64,000 nucleotides of DNA from Rhynchosporium graminicola (taxonomy: Eukaryota > Ascomycota > Leotiomycetes > Helotiales > Ploettnerulaceae), in contig FJUW01000051.1 in the NCBI GenBank assembly GCA_900074885.1, forward strand, positions 191,036-255,035, in the 5' to 3' direction. Positions 12,074 to 22,062 of this stretch are shown in pieces. The notes under the pieces are model-generated. The model saw nothing but the letters and a program-made list of their open reading frames with translations. It searched no databases and was not told the DNA's origin. The stretch's first letter is position 1. Each line of letters begins with the position of its first letter. Position numbers and translations under genes: made by a program.

Positions 12074-15000
12074 TCACGGAATACAGAACTCAATCCAGCT
12101 CCCCAAATAGTCCATCTGACTTCCCCTCCCCTCGCCAACCGCTGCCTTGACCTTTTTCTCAAACTCCTCAAACCCCAACCTGCCAAACCCGCCCTCACTC
12201 TCCGCCTTCTTTTCCGCCCTCTCGATCTTCCACAGCTCATATAGACGTGGTTTGCGCGGTGGTCGCGGCATAGGTCTGTTGTGCTCGAAGTTCGGCTTGT
12301 AGGAAAGAGGCGCCGGGGGGGCTGTGGCGGACTTATCGTGATGGTCGTCGTAAATGGGTTGATTTCTAACCTCTTCCTGTAGAATGTGTAGTGCGTCTGC
12401 GGTCAAGTGCGAGGAGGTAGGTCTGTAAGGAAATTCAACCGTGTCTGGTCGGAACTGGGGGAGTGTTGGATCGCGGTAGGGTGTAGAAAATTCGGGAGAT
12501 GTGTGCTGAGCTGAGTCGATACGCATGCCGTGTTCTTGTCCATTGGCACCGGCCAAAAGGCCGGCTGTAGAAGAAGTTTCGGGTGCATAAAATGCGGGAT
12601 TGTAGGCGGGCTCTTCCAGATCCGAGTCCTCTCTAGGTAATTGCTCGCGAATCACAGCAGTGGGACGAGTCGTGCCATGATTACTCTCATAATCCGAGAT
12701 CGCTTCCCCTTCATTATCTTCATCGTTCTGCTGTGCAAGTGATTCGTCGACCTCGTATCCCGTGGCAGCCAGAAGTTCCTCGAGAGGCCTCTCTCGCACC
12801 TGCTCAACCTCTACCTCCGAGAACGCCGGCCATAGAGAAGCTGTCGCAGGCAGAGGGCCGTTGGCAGGATAGCGAGTGATATTTACTTTCTTAGGCTTGT
12901 TTTCCTCAGCCTCTTTCTTCAAAGCCCACTGCTCGAATCTGGGGTTCATGAATAGAGAATTCCATTTCTCTCTTTCTGGCTTCGTAGAAGCTGCTTCCAT
13001 GGCTAGATCCTCTTTTTCTTTGAATAGAGGATCAAGTAGTTCGTTGAAAGCTTGCTGGGTGACTTGATATAGAATCTCCTTTCCTGCATCTCGCTCTGCG
13101 TCTGGGATTTCCATGCCTCCCCACCGCTCAGGTACACTTCTAGAGGAAGTCGATACATTTGACTGCGTATCAAAATCATCCATATCCTCGGCGAATCGCA
13201 CCCTCGAGGAAGACCTTGAATGAATAGTTGGTCTGGATTGAGCTTTTGAACTCTCACCAGCCTTGCTAGACTGAGCTAGAATGTCATCCTCTTCATTCCA
13301 ATCAGCTGGAGGAGTTGCGCCTTCTTCTTCGTCTGTATAGAATCGCCTTCTCTGCCACCGGTTACGTATATTCTCTTGGGCCTCTTCTCGATAGGTCGCC
13401 TGTGCAATAACTGCTTGTCGGCTCTCTTTCCGCACATTCTCAACCGTAGTTCCTGGTCCATCAATCGCTTCAGCATCCTCGTCAGTGACTCTTACATATG
13501 AAGGTGGCCAGTTTCGGTCCGCTGCTGGGTTCGAAAGCGCACTGTCAGAAATGCTGTCTTCATCATCTTGCCTCACAACAATGGATGACTCGAAGGGCGC
13601 ACCTGAAAGAACTTCGGCAACTTGTCCGCGAACGCGCTGCAGGTTTTGAAGAACGGCTGGCAATTCCCCTAGTGTCTGTGGCGGGTCGACTATGGTCTCC
13701 CAGTATGTCGTATTATATCTGTCGAGGTCTCCATGCCAAGAATTTCCGTAAGTTGGCCGAGCATCTCTTCTGAATATGTCCTCTCTATTTCCTGTATCAT
13801 TGCCACTTTCATTCATGATACCCTTTCCATCAATGATATGCAAATCTCCATTGGTATGAGCACTTTTTCCCTCACCTGTCCGCGGGTCTGGAGCTCTTGG
13901 ATATCTTCCATCCTGCCCAAATGCACTACTGAGTGGTTGTCGTCCGCTAATAAGTCGATGAGCTTCCGTGCTACTCATTTGTTGTTCTTCTGCACCTTCA
14001 ATCATATCTCGATGTATCTGGCGATGGAGAACATAATATGAGCGGAACATTCGGAGAAAGTCTTTCCTGTCCACATAGCCATCTCCATCAATGTCATAGC
14101 CCTCGAAGATCTTCCTCCATTTGTCCTTCTTTTTCCGATATGAAACACCATGAAGAAACTCGGGGAAGCCGATAAGGTCGTCCTTGTTCGTATCGTAGAA
14201 AGCAAACATCCGGTCAAATATTAAGCTTGGTGCTGAATGCCTGGATCCTCCGGTTGGTACCAGACAACGGTCGAAAGTCCTCCTATCCATAGCCAAGTTG
14301 ATATCATCTGGATCATCTCTCCAATCCGTGTTTGCCATGAAGGTCCATTGCTCCCAGTATGCGTCCAACTCTGGCCTCTCAAAGCCAGTCTCCCTCGATA
14401 GTTTCGTAGTGGTCTCCTTCGACAACACTCTCATCGCATTGTCAGGGTCTCCCGAGTACCAGACTGGTTGTATATGTCTAGGGCCGAACGAGGGTGCTGG
14501 AACCTTGATCTTGTAGAATATGTGTGTCTTGATATGTAAGCCTTGGGATTCACAGCCTTCGCAGAGATCGTAGTCGGCGCAATTCGCACATCGATATCGG
14601 ATTCCTCTGATAGGCAGCATATTACAGCTATTACAGGCGCATCCTCTATGAACGTAGGCATTTCGTCTTGTAGCATCTTCCGAAACCCGAAATAACAGCT
14701 GGACAATGTTCTGGCCATTGCGTTGGTATGTCTGGGGCATGTTGGTCCAGCCATATTCATCCGCAAAAGCTTGATCATCGACCACCGTCTCTCCATCATT
14801 CAAGGCCAGTGGAACCATGTTCGATTGCATATCAACAACGCCATCATCATGTATAACGCGACCAAGATCTGCGACTTCCGCCCCGATCTCATTCATTACA
14901 CTTCCTGTTCGTCGTCTGCGGACCGCATTGCTGCGATGTAGTCCTGAGACCTGCGCATTCTCCTCCTCCTCGACCAAACTTCGATAGAACCAGTATGCCG

Positions 15001-15088
15001 TGATAGCTGTTGCCACGGAGGCAAAACCGAAGACTGCAAGTCGGGATCTTGTGAGCGTGCTCGAGGCTGCGGATGATGAGGCTGACAT
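12074..15088 (-). CDS. Membrane-anchored ZZ zinc finger and EF-hand protein
   Basis: This single-exon frame of 1004 residues runs from ATG at 15088 to TGA at 12074. A hydrophobic N-terminal segment at about residues 18-36 (AVFGFASVATAITAYWFY) after an Arg/Ser-rich start suggests a membrane anchor, possibly mitochondrial or ER. A ZZ-type zinc finger spans about 146-192, with C150, C152, C155, C167, C170, C176 and C179 visible, then His residues. Two EF-hands follow: the first loop is D299-E310 (DTNKDDLIGFPE) and the second D332-D343 (DIDGDGYVDRKD), both with good calcium ligands. The remaining 600 residues are acidic and low-complexity with a Pro-rich and charged C-terminus. ZZ plus EF-hand suggests calcium-responsive binding to a partner protein. 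I know similar ascomycete proteins only as uncharacterised. Confidence 0.85.
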   Translation of the reverse strand: MSASSSAASSTLTRSRLAVFGFASVATAITAYWFYRSLVEEEENAQVSGLHRSNAVRRRRTGSVMNEIGAEVADLGRVIHDDGVVDMQSNMVPLALNDGETVVDDQAFADEYGWTNMPQTYQRNGQNIVQLLFRVSEDATRRNAYVHRGCACNSCNMLPIRGIRYRCANCADYDLCEGCESQGLHIKTHIFYKIKVPAPSFGPRHIQPVWYSGDPDNAMRVLSKETTTKLSRETGFERPELDAYWEQWTFMANTDWRDDPDDINLAMDRRTFDRCLVPTGGSRHSAPSLIFDRMFAFYDTNKDDLIGFPEFLHGVSYRKKKDKWRKIFEGYDIDGDGYVDRKDFLRMFRSYYVLHRQIHRDMIEGAEEQQMSSTEAHRLISGRQPLSSAFGQDGRYPRAPDPRTGEGKSAHTNGDLHIIDGKGIMNESGNDTGNREDIFRRDARPTYGNSWHGDLDRYNTTYWETIVDPPQTLGELPAVLQNLQRVRGQVAEVLSGAPFESSIVVRQDDEDSISDSALSNPAADRNWPPSYVRVTDEDAEAIDGPGTTVENVRKESRQAVIAQATYREEAQENIRNRWQRRRFYTDEEEGATPPADWNEEDDILAQSSKAGESSKAQSRPTIHSRSSSRVRFAEDMDDFDTQSNVSTSSRSVPERWGGMEIPDAERDAGKEILYQVTQQAFNELLDPLFKEKEDLAMEAASTKPEREKWNSLFMNPRFEQWALKKEAEENKPKKVNITRYPANGPLPATASLWPAFSEVEVEQVRERPLEELLAATGYEVDESLAQQNDEDNEGEAISDYESNHGTTRPTAVIREQLPREDSDLEEPAYNPAFYAPETSSTAGLLAGANGQEHGMRIDSAQHTSPEFSTPYRDPTLPQFRPDTVEFPYRPTSSHLTADALHILQEEVRNQPIYDDHHDKSATAPPAPLSYKPNFEHNRPMPRPPRKPRLYELWKIERAEKKAESEGGFGRLGFEEFEKKVKAAVGEGRGSQMDYLGSWIEFCIP

Positions 15089-18061
15089 TGTTCGGTTCCA
15101 AGCCCGCAGGCACGTTGTCTACCGGACCGTGTATCCAGTATCAGCGATCATTTTCGTCTCGAGACATTGGTAAGATTAGAGTTCGCATGGACAATTGGTG
15201 GTGAGCTTGCTGCAAGTCTATTCTCGGATTCAGCCAGAAGTTTACGTCGCGGTTGCCAAGAAGGAATGGTAGCTTCAGCCTCGGCCCTTGCCAGTCCGCC
15301 TTCTTTCCCAGCTTCAACCTTCTGGCAGTAAGTATCGCCACTTTTTTCCCTTAAAATAATTATTGCTTATTTCACGCGTACAAACTTTGCTCAAAACGAT
15401 CCTGATCTAGACTCCGTGGCATTGCTCCGAGATGCTATCAGTGCAGTATTTCTAGATCTTGGTATCATCACTTCGATTCGGTCCTTTCAAAGTAGGTACT
15501 GCCTGATTTTTATATCCTCAGCGTTCGTGACTTCTACATTGCTCTCTTCCTGGGATATGTCTCGATCGCATAGGCTGTTGATATGCAGGGTGCTGTTGTG
15601 TTTTAGTTTCCTTGTTTTCCATCAAGATATGTATATTGTCTGGGTCTTGTCAGCTGCAAATCGTCATTTGTAATCGCATTTATCAATGTCTAGCGCATGC
15701 TTCAGTAAATGCGAACTCATTAGCCTCTGTCAAAAGTGTCTTGACATTAGCGATTGTTCCGCCCTGTGTGTCCGCTCTCCTTTCGATGTTACAACAAGTA
15801 AACAGCCGCATATGCTTTCAGGGCATGAACTTGAACTAGCCGTATGGTATGTGCAATTATGTTGACATGTTTGGTAGTATGATTTGCTGTTGCGAAACCG
15901 GCAGGAAACTGGTATTCGAGATAGCATGAGATATTGCTGGTGGTTGACAACAGTATTTACTTGATGGCATTGTCGTCAGCATTGTGTCCATGCTGTTCAA
16001 TGTCGTAGTGAAGTTTCGATGCCATGCAGCAGAACTTTGACACAATCTTCATCAGTGCCAGGTTGGTATTTCATGAGCATGAGTTAATACTCTTATGCGT
16101 ATGTAAAACGATTTCCAATTGAAATTTTGGTCTAGTGCTGCTAGCAGGAGCTTCCCGCGATGATTTGACATTCTAAAGGCCAATTTTGTTCCAGTCCAGG
16201 AAGTTAGACCCATCGAATATCACCATGATTCTCTTCCGCATCTTGCACATGGGGCATAGCCGAATCTTTCGACGATGCCGTACATGCACAGACTTCTACA
16301 TACATCATAAACATCATCTTTCGTCCCAACTCATTGTCCATTTTCTGTGGACGCACGGTGCCCTGAGTATCGTCGACCAGCACTCATCCCCACGGGGTTG
16401 TTTGCTTATTGATGATCTCTGTGATCTTCTTGACGCATTCGTTTCCAAAAAATGCACGAATTGTGCAGCACCACGTTATCGAAATACGCAATTTTCAGCG
16501 ACTTTTAAAGCCAGAATGCGTATTTGAATATTCTCAAGCTCGAGATCCCTGGCTTGAAGGCCTCCAACATGTATGCACCGGCTCAGCAGTTGAAACTCAA
16601 AGAACAGGTTTCCTTTCTGCACGACTTACAGGGCCTCATTCGACTTGACCAGAGGCACTGTACTATCAGATGCCATTAGTACTCGTGTCGGCTTAAAGAC
16701 CTTTGATATACCGCATATAGCTCAAGTCGGCATTTTCGTCCGGATCAAGACAGATTTCTCCTCTCAAGTACCTACCAGGGATCTTGACGCTCAAAGGTAC
16801 CTCATGTTCGATCGCCAGAACACCGACGAAGACGAAATCGCACTAATCTTGCTTCGCGAAACGGCATCTTTAGGCTTCAACCTCAAGGACCAGTAAATTT
16901 TTCATTCTCGTCTGGGCTTCATTGAATCGGCACGGCATGGGCTGGGTCCTGTTTGGTTCAACCATTGCCCAGCTTCCATCTTGCAGAAGAGATTGAAAAG
17001 TCGCTCATCGGTGAAAGAACCTCACACGAGGTTTCTCCGTGAGGCTGGGCCAGCTGCCAACCCAACGATCAAACAGCCCCGGTCTCGAAATGCAACTCTT
17101 CGTCTCATACCCTGGCTCAGCCAAGACCCTTGACGCCTCTCCGGAATCGACGCCTCAAGATTCCACACAATATTATTTCCATTGACTGGATATAATGACA
17201 ACCATTGTTCGGCATCTAAATAGCAATTGGTAAGAAGTTTCGATACATCGTCATCTCCAGCATGATTTAATGTTACTCAAACATTAAACGCTTCCACTGG
17301 CCACTCCAATGAGCTTGTTTCGCATTGACCTCAACGTGGATCTCAAGCTTAGCGAGTTGCCGACGTGAAACTCGAATTTCTCATCTGATGTTGACTTGAG
17401 GCACCTTGGCAGACACTTTGCCATTCACTTTCCCACTCTCGTCCGGTAATTTTAACTCCAGGCCTTTTTCTCAGCCTTAATGTGGTCGCACAGTCCGGTT
17501 ATTGATCCGACATCCCTTGCCGGATCCTCGCCAAATGATCGGATGCGGCTAGGAGGTATCGAATGGCAGGCCAAAGCTACCTTGGCTATAACGCCCTCTG
17601 CATATGAGGATCATTTCTTACCAGGAGGCCAGGACCAAGAATCTCAATCCCATCAGACTCAGTGCAACTCGTCTTCGTCCCGCAGAAAATGCGAGGACCA
17701 CTGGACTGTCTTCCAAGCATGTCTGGGCCGCTAGACTGAGAACGAAGTTAGAATGACAGGAGGGACAGGAAGGGGGTTCCATGCTCCACCTACCGCTGTC
17801 AACCGATGTCAACCCAAGTGGCAGAGCGCTTCTACATCTCCTGCCAGTAGTATATAACATACGATAGTTTCCTCGAAAGTATTTTCTGTTCTTATCATCC
17901 ATCTTCTTCAACTTCTTTTCTGCCTTTGCACATTCGTTTCTAGTTCTGCGAACTATACATTCTTTCGGTTCCTAACCAGTTCAACTTTCAACTTTCGGCC
18001 GGTCCACCTTCTCTGATCATCTTCATATTACTACATTCGAGCTTATTTTTCAATCCCCAAA
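15089..18061. other. Intergenic with decayed coding-like stretches
   Basis: This 3-kb gap holds the promoter of the ZZ/EF-hand gene at its left and that of the Egh16-like gene at its right (TATA-like gtatataac near 17849, C/T-rich leader 17880-18055). A coding-like remnant at 15683-16080 is listed separately. Around 16570-16900 both strands show short protein-like frames broken by stops, which I could not assign to a gene. Confidence 0.5.
15683..16080 (-). pseudogene. Frameshifted coding remnant, family unknown
   Basis: Minus-strand translation gives protein-like blocks in shifting frames. ATG at 16080 opens MLMKYQPGTDEDCVKVLLHG. An overlapping frame gives HYDIEQHGHNADDNAIK. Further on come VQVHALKAYAAVYLL, and in another frame NIERRADTQGGTIANVK ending ...TEACARH at a TGA (15683-15685). 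The blocks are ordered as in one protein, but the joins look like frameshifts more than clean introns. I do not recognise the family; some blocks faintly recall BTB-type proteins. A real small gene with badly guessed introns is the alternative. Confidence 0.3.
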
Positions 18062-19407
18062 ATGTATACTCAAGCACTTCTTATCTCAGCCCTCGCGGCC
18101 ATTGCTGAAGCTCGGTAAGCACACCACTACCCTTTCAGCCAAAGCATCAATTAACAAATACAGATTTGGTCAGGAGCAACTCCCAATCCAAGCCATCTCT
18201 GACCTCGGTGCTTTTGGAAACTCTGGGGAGGCCGGAACTCTTGCCGGTCAATCTATTTCTTTCCTCCTTGGAGCAGCCAACCCCTGCGGAAAGGTATGAT
18301 ACTCAATTACGAACAAGTACAACTCGTCTAACTCTCTAGCTCTCCCAAGCAGATAAGATCGTCTCTACTCTTGGGAATGACCCCGCAGTTATCGCCGCTG
18401 CCAGAGGTCTCGTCGCCGCCGAGCAGAACTTCAACCCATTTGCTGTGTCCATCCCAGCTATTTGCAGTGATGCCTCTCTCCCAGCCACTGAGGCTCTCCG
18501 TGGTGTCATTCCTCTTGTTGACCCTGCTGTTACCGGATCCGATACTGAGAACGCAAACTCAGCTGCATCGCTCACCACCCCATTTGACGCTGCGGGTTTA
18601 AGTGTTGCTGAGGTTATGGCCGCTCAGGGTTTCACCAACTTCTCTACCAAGGGAGCAGACGGAGCTGCAGGAGCCGCCCCGGCCAACAATGCAGGAAACA
18701 ACGCAGGAAACAACGCAGGAAACAACGCAGGAAACAACGCAGGAAACAACGCAGGAAACAACGCAGGAAACAACGCTGGAAACAACGCTGGAAATAATGC
18801 TGGCAACAGCACAGGAAATTCCGATGCTGTTGCAACTCCAATTTCGAGTGCATGCGTTCCATCTACTACTTTCGTAACGGTTACTGCCGGAGCTCAAAAT
18901 CCAGTTGCAACAGGGAATAACGCAGAGAACAATGGTAACGCTAATGGAAACGCAAACGACGCAAATTCCGGTGGTAACACCGCAGTAGGAAACGGAGTTG
19001 GAGCAGTTTCCGACCCAGTGACTGGATCCTTCGACGGTTTCGTCGCCTCATCCATCGCAGCCAACGATTTCGGAACGTGCGTACCAACTATCAAGTTTGA
19101 AGCCGGACTCAACGGCCGCAAGGAGACCGAGCTCACATTCCAAGCCATTGACCCAGTCGTCAACAAGGGACAACAAGAGGCTTTGAACCCAAACATCATT
19201 ACCAACCGTATCTGCGATCAGCTCGGCAACTCTTGCGGAGCCAGCGCTGCCGGTATTGCCGCCTGCGAGGCTGCTCAAGCTCAAATCCAAGCTCTCGGAA
19301 CCAGAGACCAATCTACCGCTGATGCATGGAACACCGCCCTTGGATTCGCTGGAGCCGAGACCAACCCAGACAACGCTCCTCAAGCCGGTCTCGTTGGCCA
19401 CACTTAA
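18062..19407 (+). CDS. Egh16-like / MAS3-GAS1 family secreted protein
   Basis: This belongs to the Egh16-like family (DUF3129), which includes appressorium-expressed GAS1/GAS2 and MAS proteins of the rice blast fungus and Egh16H of powdery mildew. Three exons, 18062-18114, 18164-18293 and 18340-19407, give 416 residues. A signal peptide MYTQALLISALAAIAEA precedes the mature start RFGQEQLPIQAISDLG. Family-typical blocks follow: NPCGKLSQADKIVSTLGND, AARGLVAAEQNFNPFAVSIP and LRGVIPLVDP. After AAGLSVAEVMAAQGF the protein carries about ten NNAG tetrapeptides, then an Asn/Gly-rich linker, then a C-terminal domain with paired Cys (ICDQLGNSCGASAAGIAACE). Both introns are about 50 bases. The family call is firm. 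The role in infection is known for some relatives and is only inferred here. Confidence 0.9.
18685..18816 (+). repeat. 12-base in-frame tandem repeat (NNAG units)
   Basis: About eleven units of aacaacgcagga run in tandem within the Egh16-like coding region. The first seven differ by at most one base, and the last four diverge (gctgga, aataatgctggc, aacagcacagga). Every unit is 12 bases, so length changes keep the frame and add or remove NNAG. Confidence 0.97.
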
Positions 19408-20217
19408 ATAATGATCTAATCATGCTTTCTAACTCACAATGGGTCGAAGTAATGGGACTTGGATATAGGGTGACAGTTCGTTGTCAGACAACGTCACGAT
19501 GGGTTTGCTGTACGATAAGAAGAAGATTCTCAGGGGAGTTTTACTTGTAACAAACGAATTTATTTGGTGGTCGATCACAGTGCATAGGTGTAGATAGAAT
19601 CAAGCTTTTGGAGACATGCATTCGTTTCATAGATCTTGTGACTAATCTCGCACTCACTCTCCCTTCTACAGCTCATTGCGTTGCCTAGCCGGATCATCAT
19701 CAGCATCTCAATCTACCTCTTCATCAACACCAGATCCCGGATCCGCACATTTGACCCCTACATGTAACGCGAAGTCTGTTAAGAACAGTGATTTTGAGCA
19801 GTATCCTTCTCTTGATAGCTCCACCACGGCGAGGAGGCGCTTCCCAAATTAATATCATAATGACTGAAGACCGTCGTTTATCATGATATCATTAGCATGC
19901 GCTCTTTCCATCTAATTACCTTCAAAGCTTAATCTGCATAACCGTGAGGTTATACTACGTTTGGATTTCCATTCCAGGGCACGCTTCGACACCTTCCAAA
20001 AATAGCAGCTACAAAACATCGAGGCGCCCCTAGGCCGCGTCCCGTCCCTTCAAATGTGATATTTTTTCACCGACAAAAGTCTTTCCCTTTCGACTACTTT
20101 ATACTAAGGACTCTATAACAGGATCTATATTCCTCACGAACCTGGTCGTTACTAATGCAAAGATCCAGAATTTTATACACAGTAATAAGGTAAGAAGACT
20201 TACTTATATCTCTCACT

Positions 20218-20694
20218 CTACTTACAGATCGCCAGCTTCTCACAGCTACGCTCTTCACAATCCTCCAGCTTCCTATAGCTATTATCTAACTTCCTACAGC
20301 TCCTCTCTTCATAATTCTCTAGCTTCCTCCAGCTGTTGCTCGATAAGCAAACATCCAGCTGTCCACAGATCCTCTCTCCACAATCATCCAATTTCCCACG
20401 GCTACCACTCGATAAGTAATCATCATCTAAGGCATTGCGAGTTATCCTTCCTGATTCTTCTGATACTACTATAGCACGGTTACTATTTGAAATGTAGCCG
20501 GGATAATAAATGATATCTTGCAGTGGGCGAGTATCTGAGAAAAATTGAAGTATCTTGATCTTACTTGGAACTTGACGAGAAACGCGTTCGGCGAGAAATT
20601 CGTCGACCGGTCCGTTCCGAGCGATCAGATCATAAAAAGTCCAGGGTCTCCTCAAACAGCATTCTACGGGCCGAACTGCTCCATGTTTTGACAA
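20218..20694 (-). CDS. Hypothetical protein with 19-23-residue repeats, doubtful
   Basis: This open frame of 158 residues starts with MSKHGAVRPVECCLRRPWTF. The C-terminal half has about three degenerate repeats, each built on S(R/W)(G/R)KL(D/E)xxxERxCxxLD: GSRGKLDDCGERICGQLD, NSWRKLENYEERSCRKLD and SYRKLEDCEERSCEKL. The DNA repeat is visible as recurring agcttcct(c/a)cagct(c) blocks. The repeat spacing keeps the frame, which favours a coding origin, but I see no domain, promoter or intron evidence and the surrounding sequence is decayed. It may be a gene fragment. Confidence 0.3.
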   Translation of the reverse strand: MSKHGAVRPVECCLRRPWTFYDLIARNGPVDEFLAERVSRQVPSKIKILQFFSDTRPLQDIIYYPGYISNSNRAIVVSEESGRITRNALDDDYLSSGSRGKLDDCGERICGQLDVCLSSNSWRKLENYEERSCRKLDNSYRKLEDCEERSCEKLAICK

Positions 20695-21198
20695 GACCTA
20701 GGAGCCGGATCTTGATGGGATTGGTTGCTAAACCGCCGGTAGGCAACCTAGTATTATGGGGGGTGGGTGGGTAAGCTAAAACGTGACGAATAGTTGAGCA
20801 CATGAATCTCTATTCTCTGGTTGTAGGTGAGCTTTGAGGCTCTCTGGTAACAAGTAGCACCGAGGTAGACTTCTCCATCTGGCGTGGAGAATTTCTGGTG
20901 AAAGGCCCCGCTGGGTTGCTCCTCGTCAGGTTGAAATAAAGGACCCGGAACATCTGAAGTTTATGACCCTTGTGAGGCAAGTTGATGAGTTGGGTGATCT
21001 AGAGTAACCCAATTAGAGTGGTGAAGGCAGAGCTGCCAGAAGAGGAGAAAGAGCAAAAAGAGGTACTAGCCGAAGATCAGCCGAGTCATCTGTAAGATCA
21101 ATAGTTCTGAGTATATTGAGATTCCATATGAGGTCTCTGATTGGCTAGATGACTCCTAGTATACTCTCAAGTCGAGCGAGGGGTTGAAACCAGTGGAA

Positions 21199-21500
21199 GG
21201 AGCTATGATTGAGCCAATGAGACGTGTATTAAGTGCTCCATCCCCGGATGCGAGGCCATAACTTCAAATAAGAGAGCCATGGGAGCCAACGAGCCAAGAT
21301 GAATTTTATTGGTTGATAGATCAAGAGATGTAAAGAATTGGAAGACATTGAGACTGATTTGCAACACAAGATAGTGCGAGGGTTGTCTACTGTTTTTGTG
21401 TTCACAAAACTGTGATTACGCTACAGGTTGTTGACTAAATGGCACGCACTCATTGTAGAAGCAAAGAAGAGGCGGAAATCCGTACGACTATAAAAGGTAC
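21199..21500 (+). pseudogene. Decayed cysteine-containing coding remnant
   Basis: One plus-strand frame reads NETCIKCSIPGCEAITSNKR, continues protein-like through ILLVDRSRDVKNWKTLRLIC, then CEGCLLFLCSQNCDYATGC. It is interrupted by TGA, TAG, TGA and TAG. The CxxC, CxxC and CxxxC spacings are those of a zinc-binding domain. All four stops are one transition from a sense codon. I do not recognise the family; a transposon-derived origin is possible. Confidence 0.3.
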
Positions 21501-22062
21501 TTCAAGATCTGGAACTTTGTCGTCAAGTCAATAATGTAAAGCATTCAAAATGTGTTTCCCTATCTTAATCACCACCGCGGTTATCCAAATTAAACACTCA
21601 GCAATAGCCACTTGAGCAAATACGTAAATAACTTAGACTGACCTCCCCAAAACATAGCCTTGATCTTGAAATTACCCCTGAAATTCTTGAACTGTCCTCC
21701 GATATTATTCTCCATGTTATAGATAATACCTTTCTTAGGCAAGCACCCCTATCGGAAGGTTACAACACACCTCCGGATTCACTGTACAATTACCCTTTCA
21801 AAACATATTATCCGGGACCTAGTATCGATCAGCTTAGTGTTAGAGAGATGAGATTTCATTTTTTCTTTGGCGTTTATCATATGTTTAGATATGCATTATT
21901 TTCAGACTCTAATAAAGATTGCAATATACGTTTCGTATTTTTGTGACTGCATAAAGGTGTCCAATCACATACTACCAGTAGTATTGATGCGATCATGCAT
22001 GTGCTTCTCGATCCCAAGTTCCATTATTTATATGATCTGAGTTCCATCTCGACTTATCCGAA

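Larger units (their letters stand above)
19408..22062. other. AT-rich intergenic with remnants
   Basis: These 2.65 kb lie between convergent gene ends. No confident gene is present. A minus-strand repeat-bearing open frame (20218-20694) and a plus-strand cysteine-containing remnant (21199-21500) are listed separately. The rest, especially 21540-22000, is AT-rich with no structure I can name. Confidence 0.5.

Noticed and set aside
16645..16896. 83-codon plus-strand frame beginning MTRGTVLSDAIS
   Set aside because: Protein-like blocks occur on both strands here, none with a start, splice sites or known domain.
18598..18897. Minus-strand frames made of Val-Val-Ser-Cys or Leu-Phe-Pro-Ala repeats
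   Set aside because: They are antisense readings of the NNAG repeat array in the Egh16-like gene.
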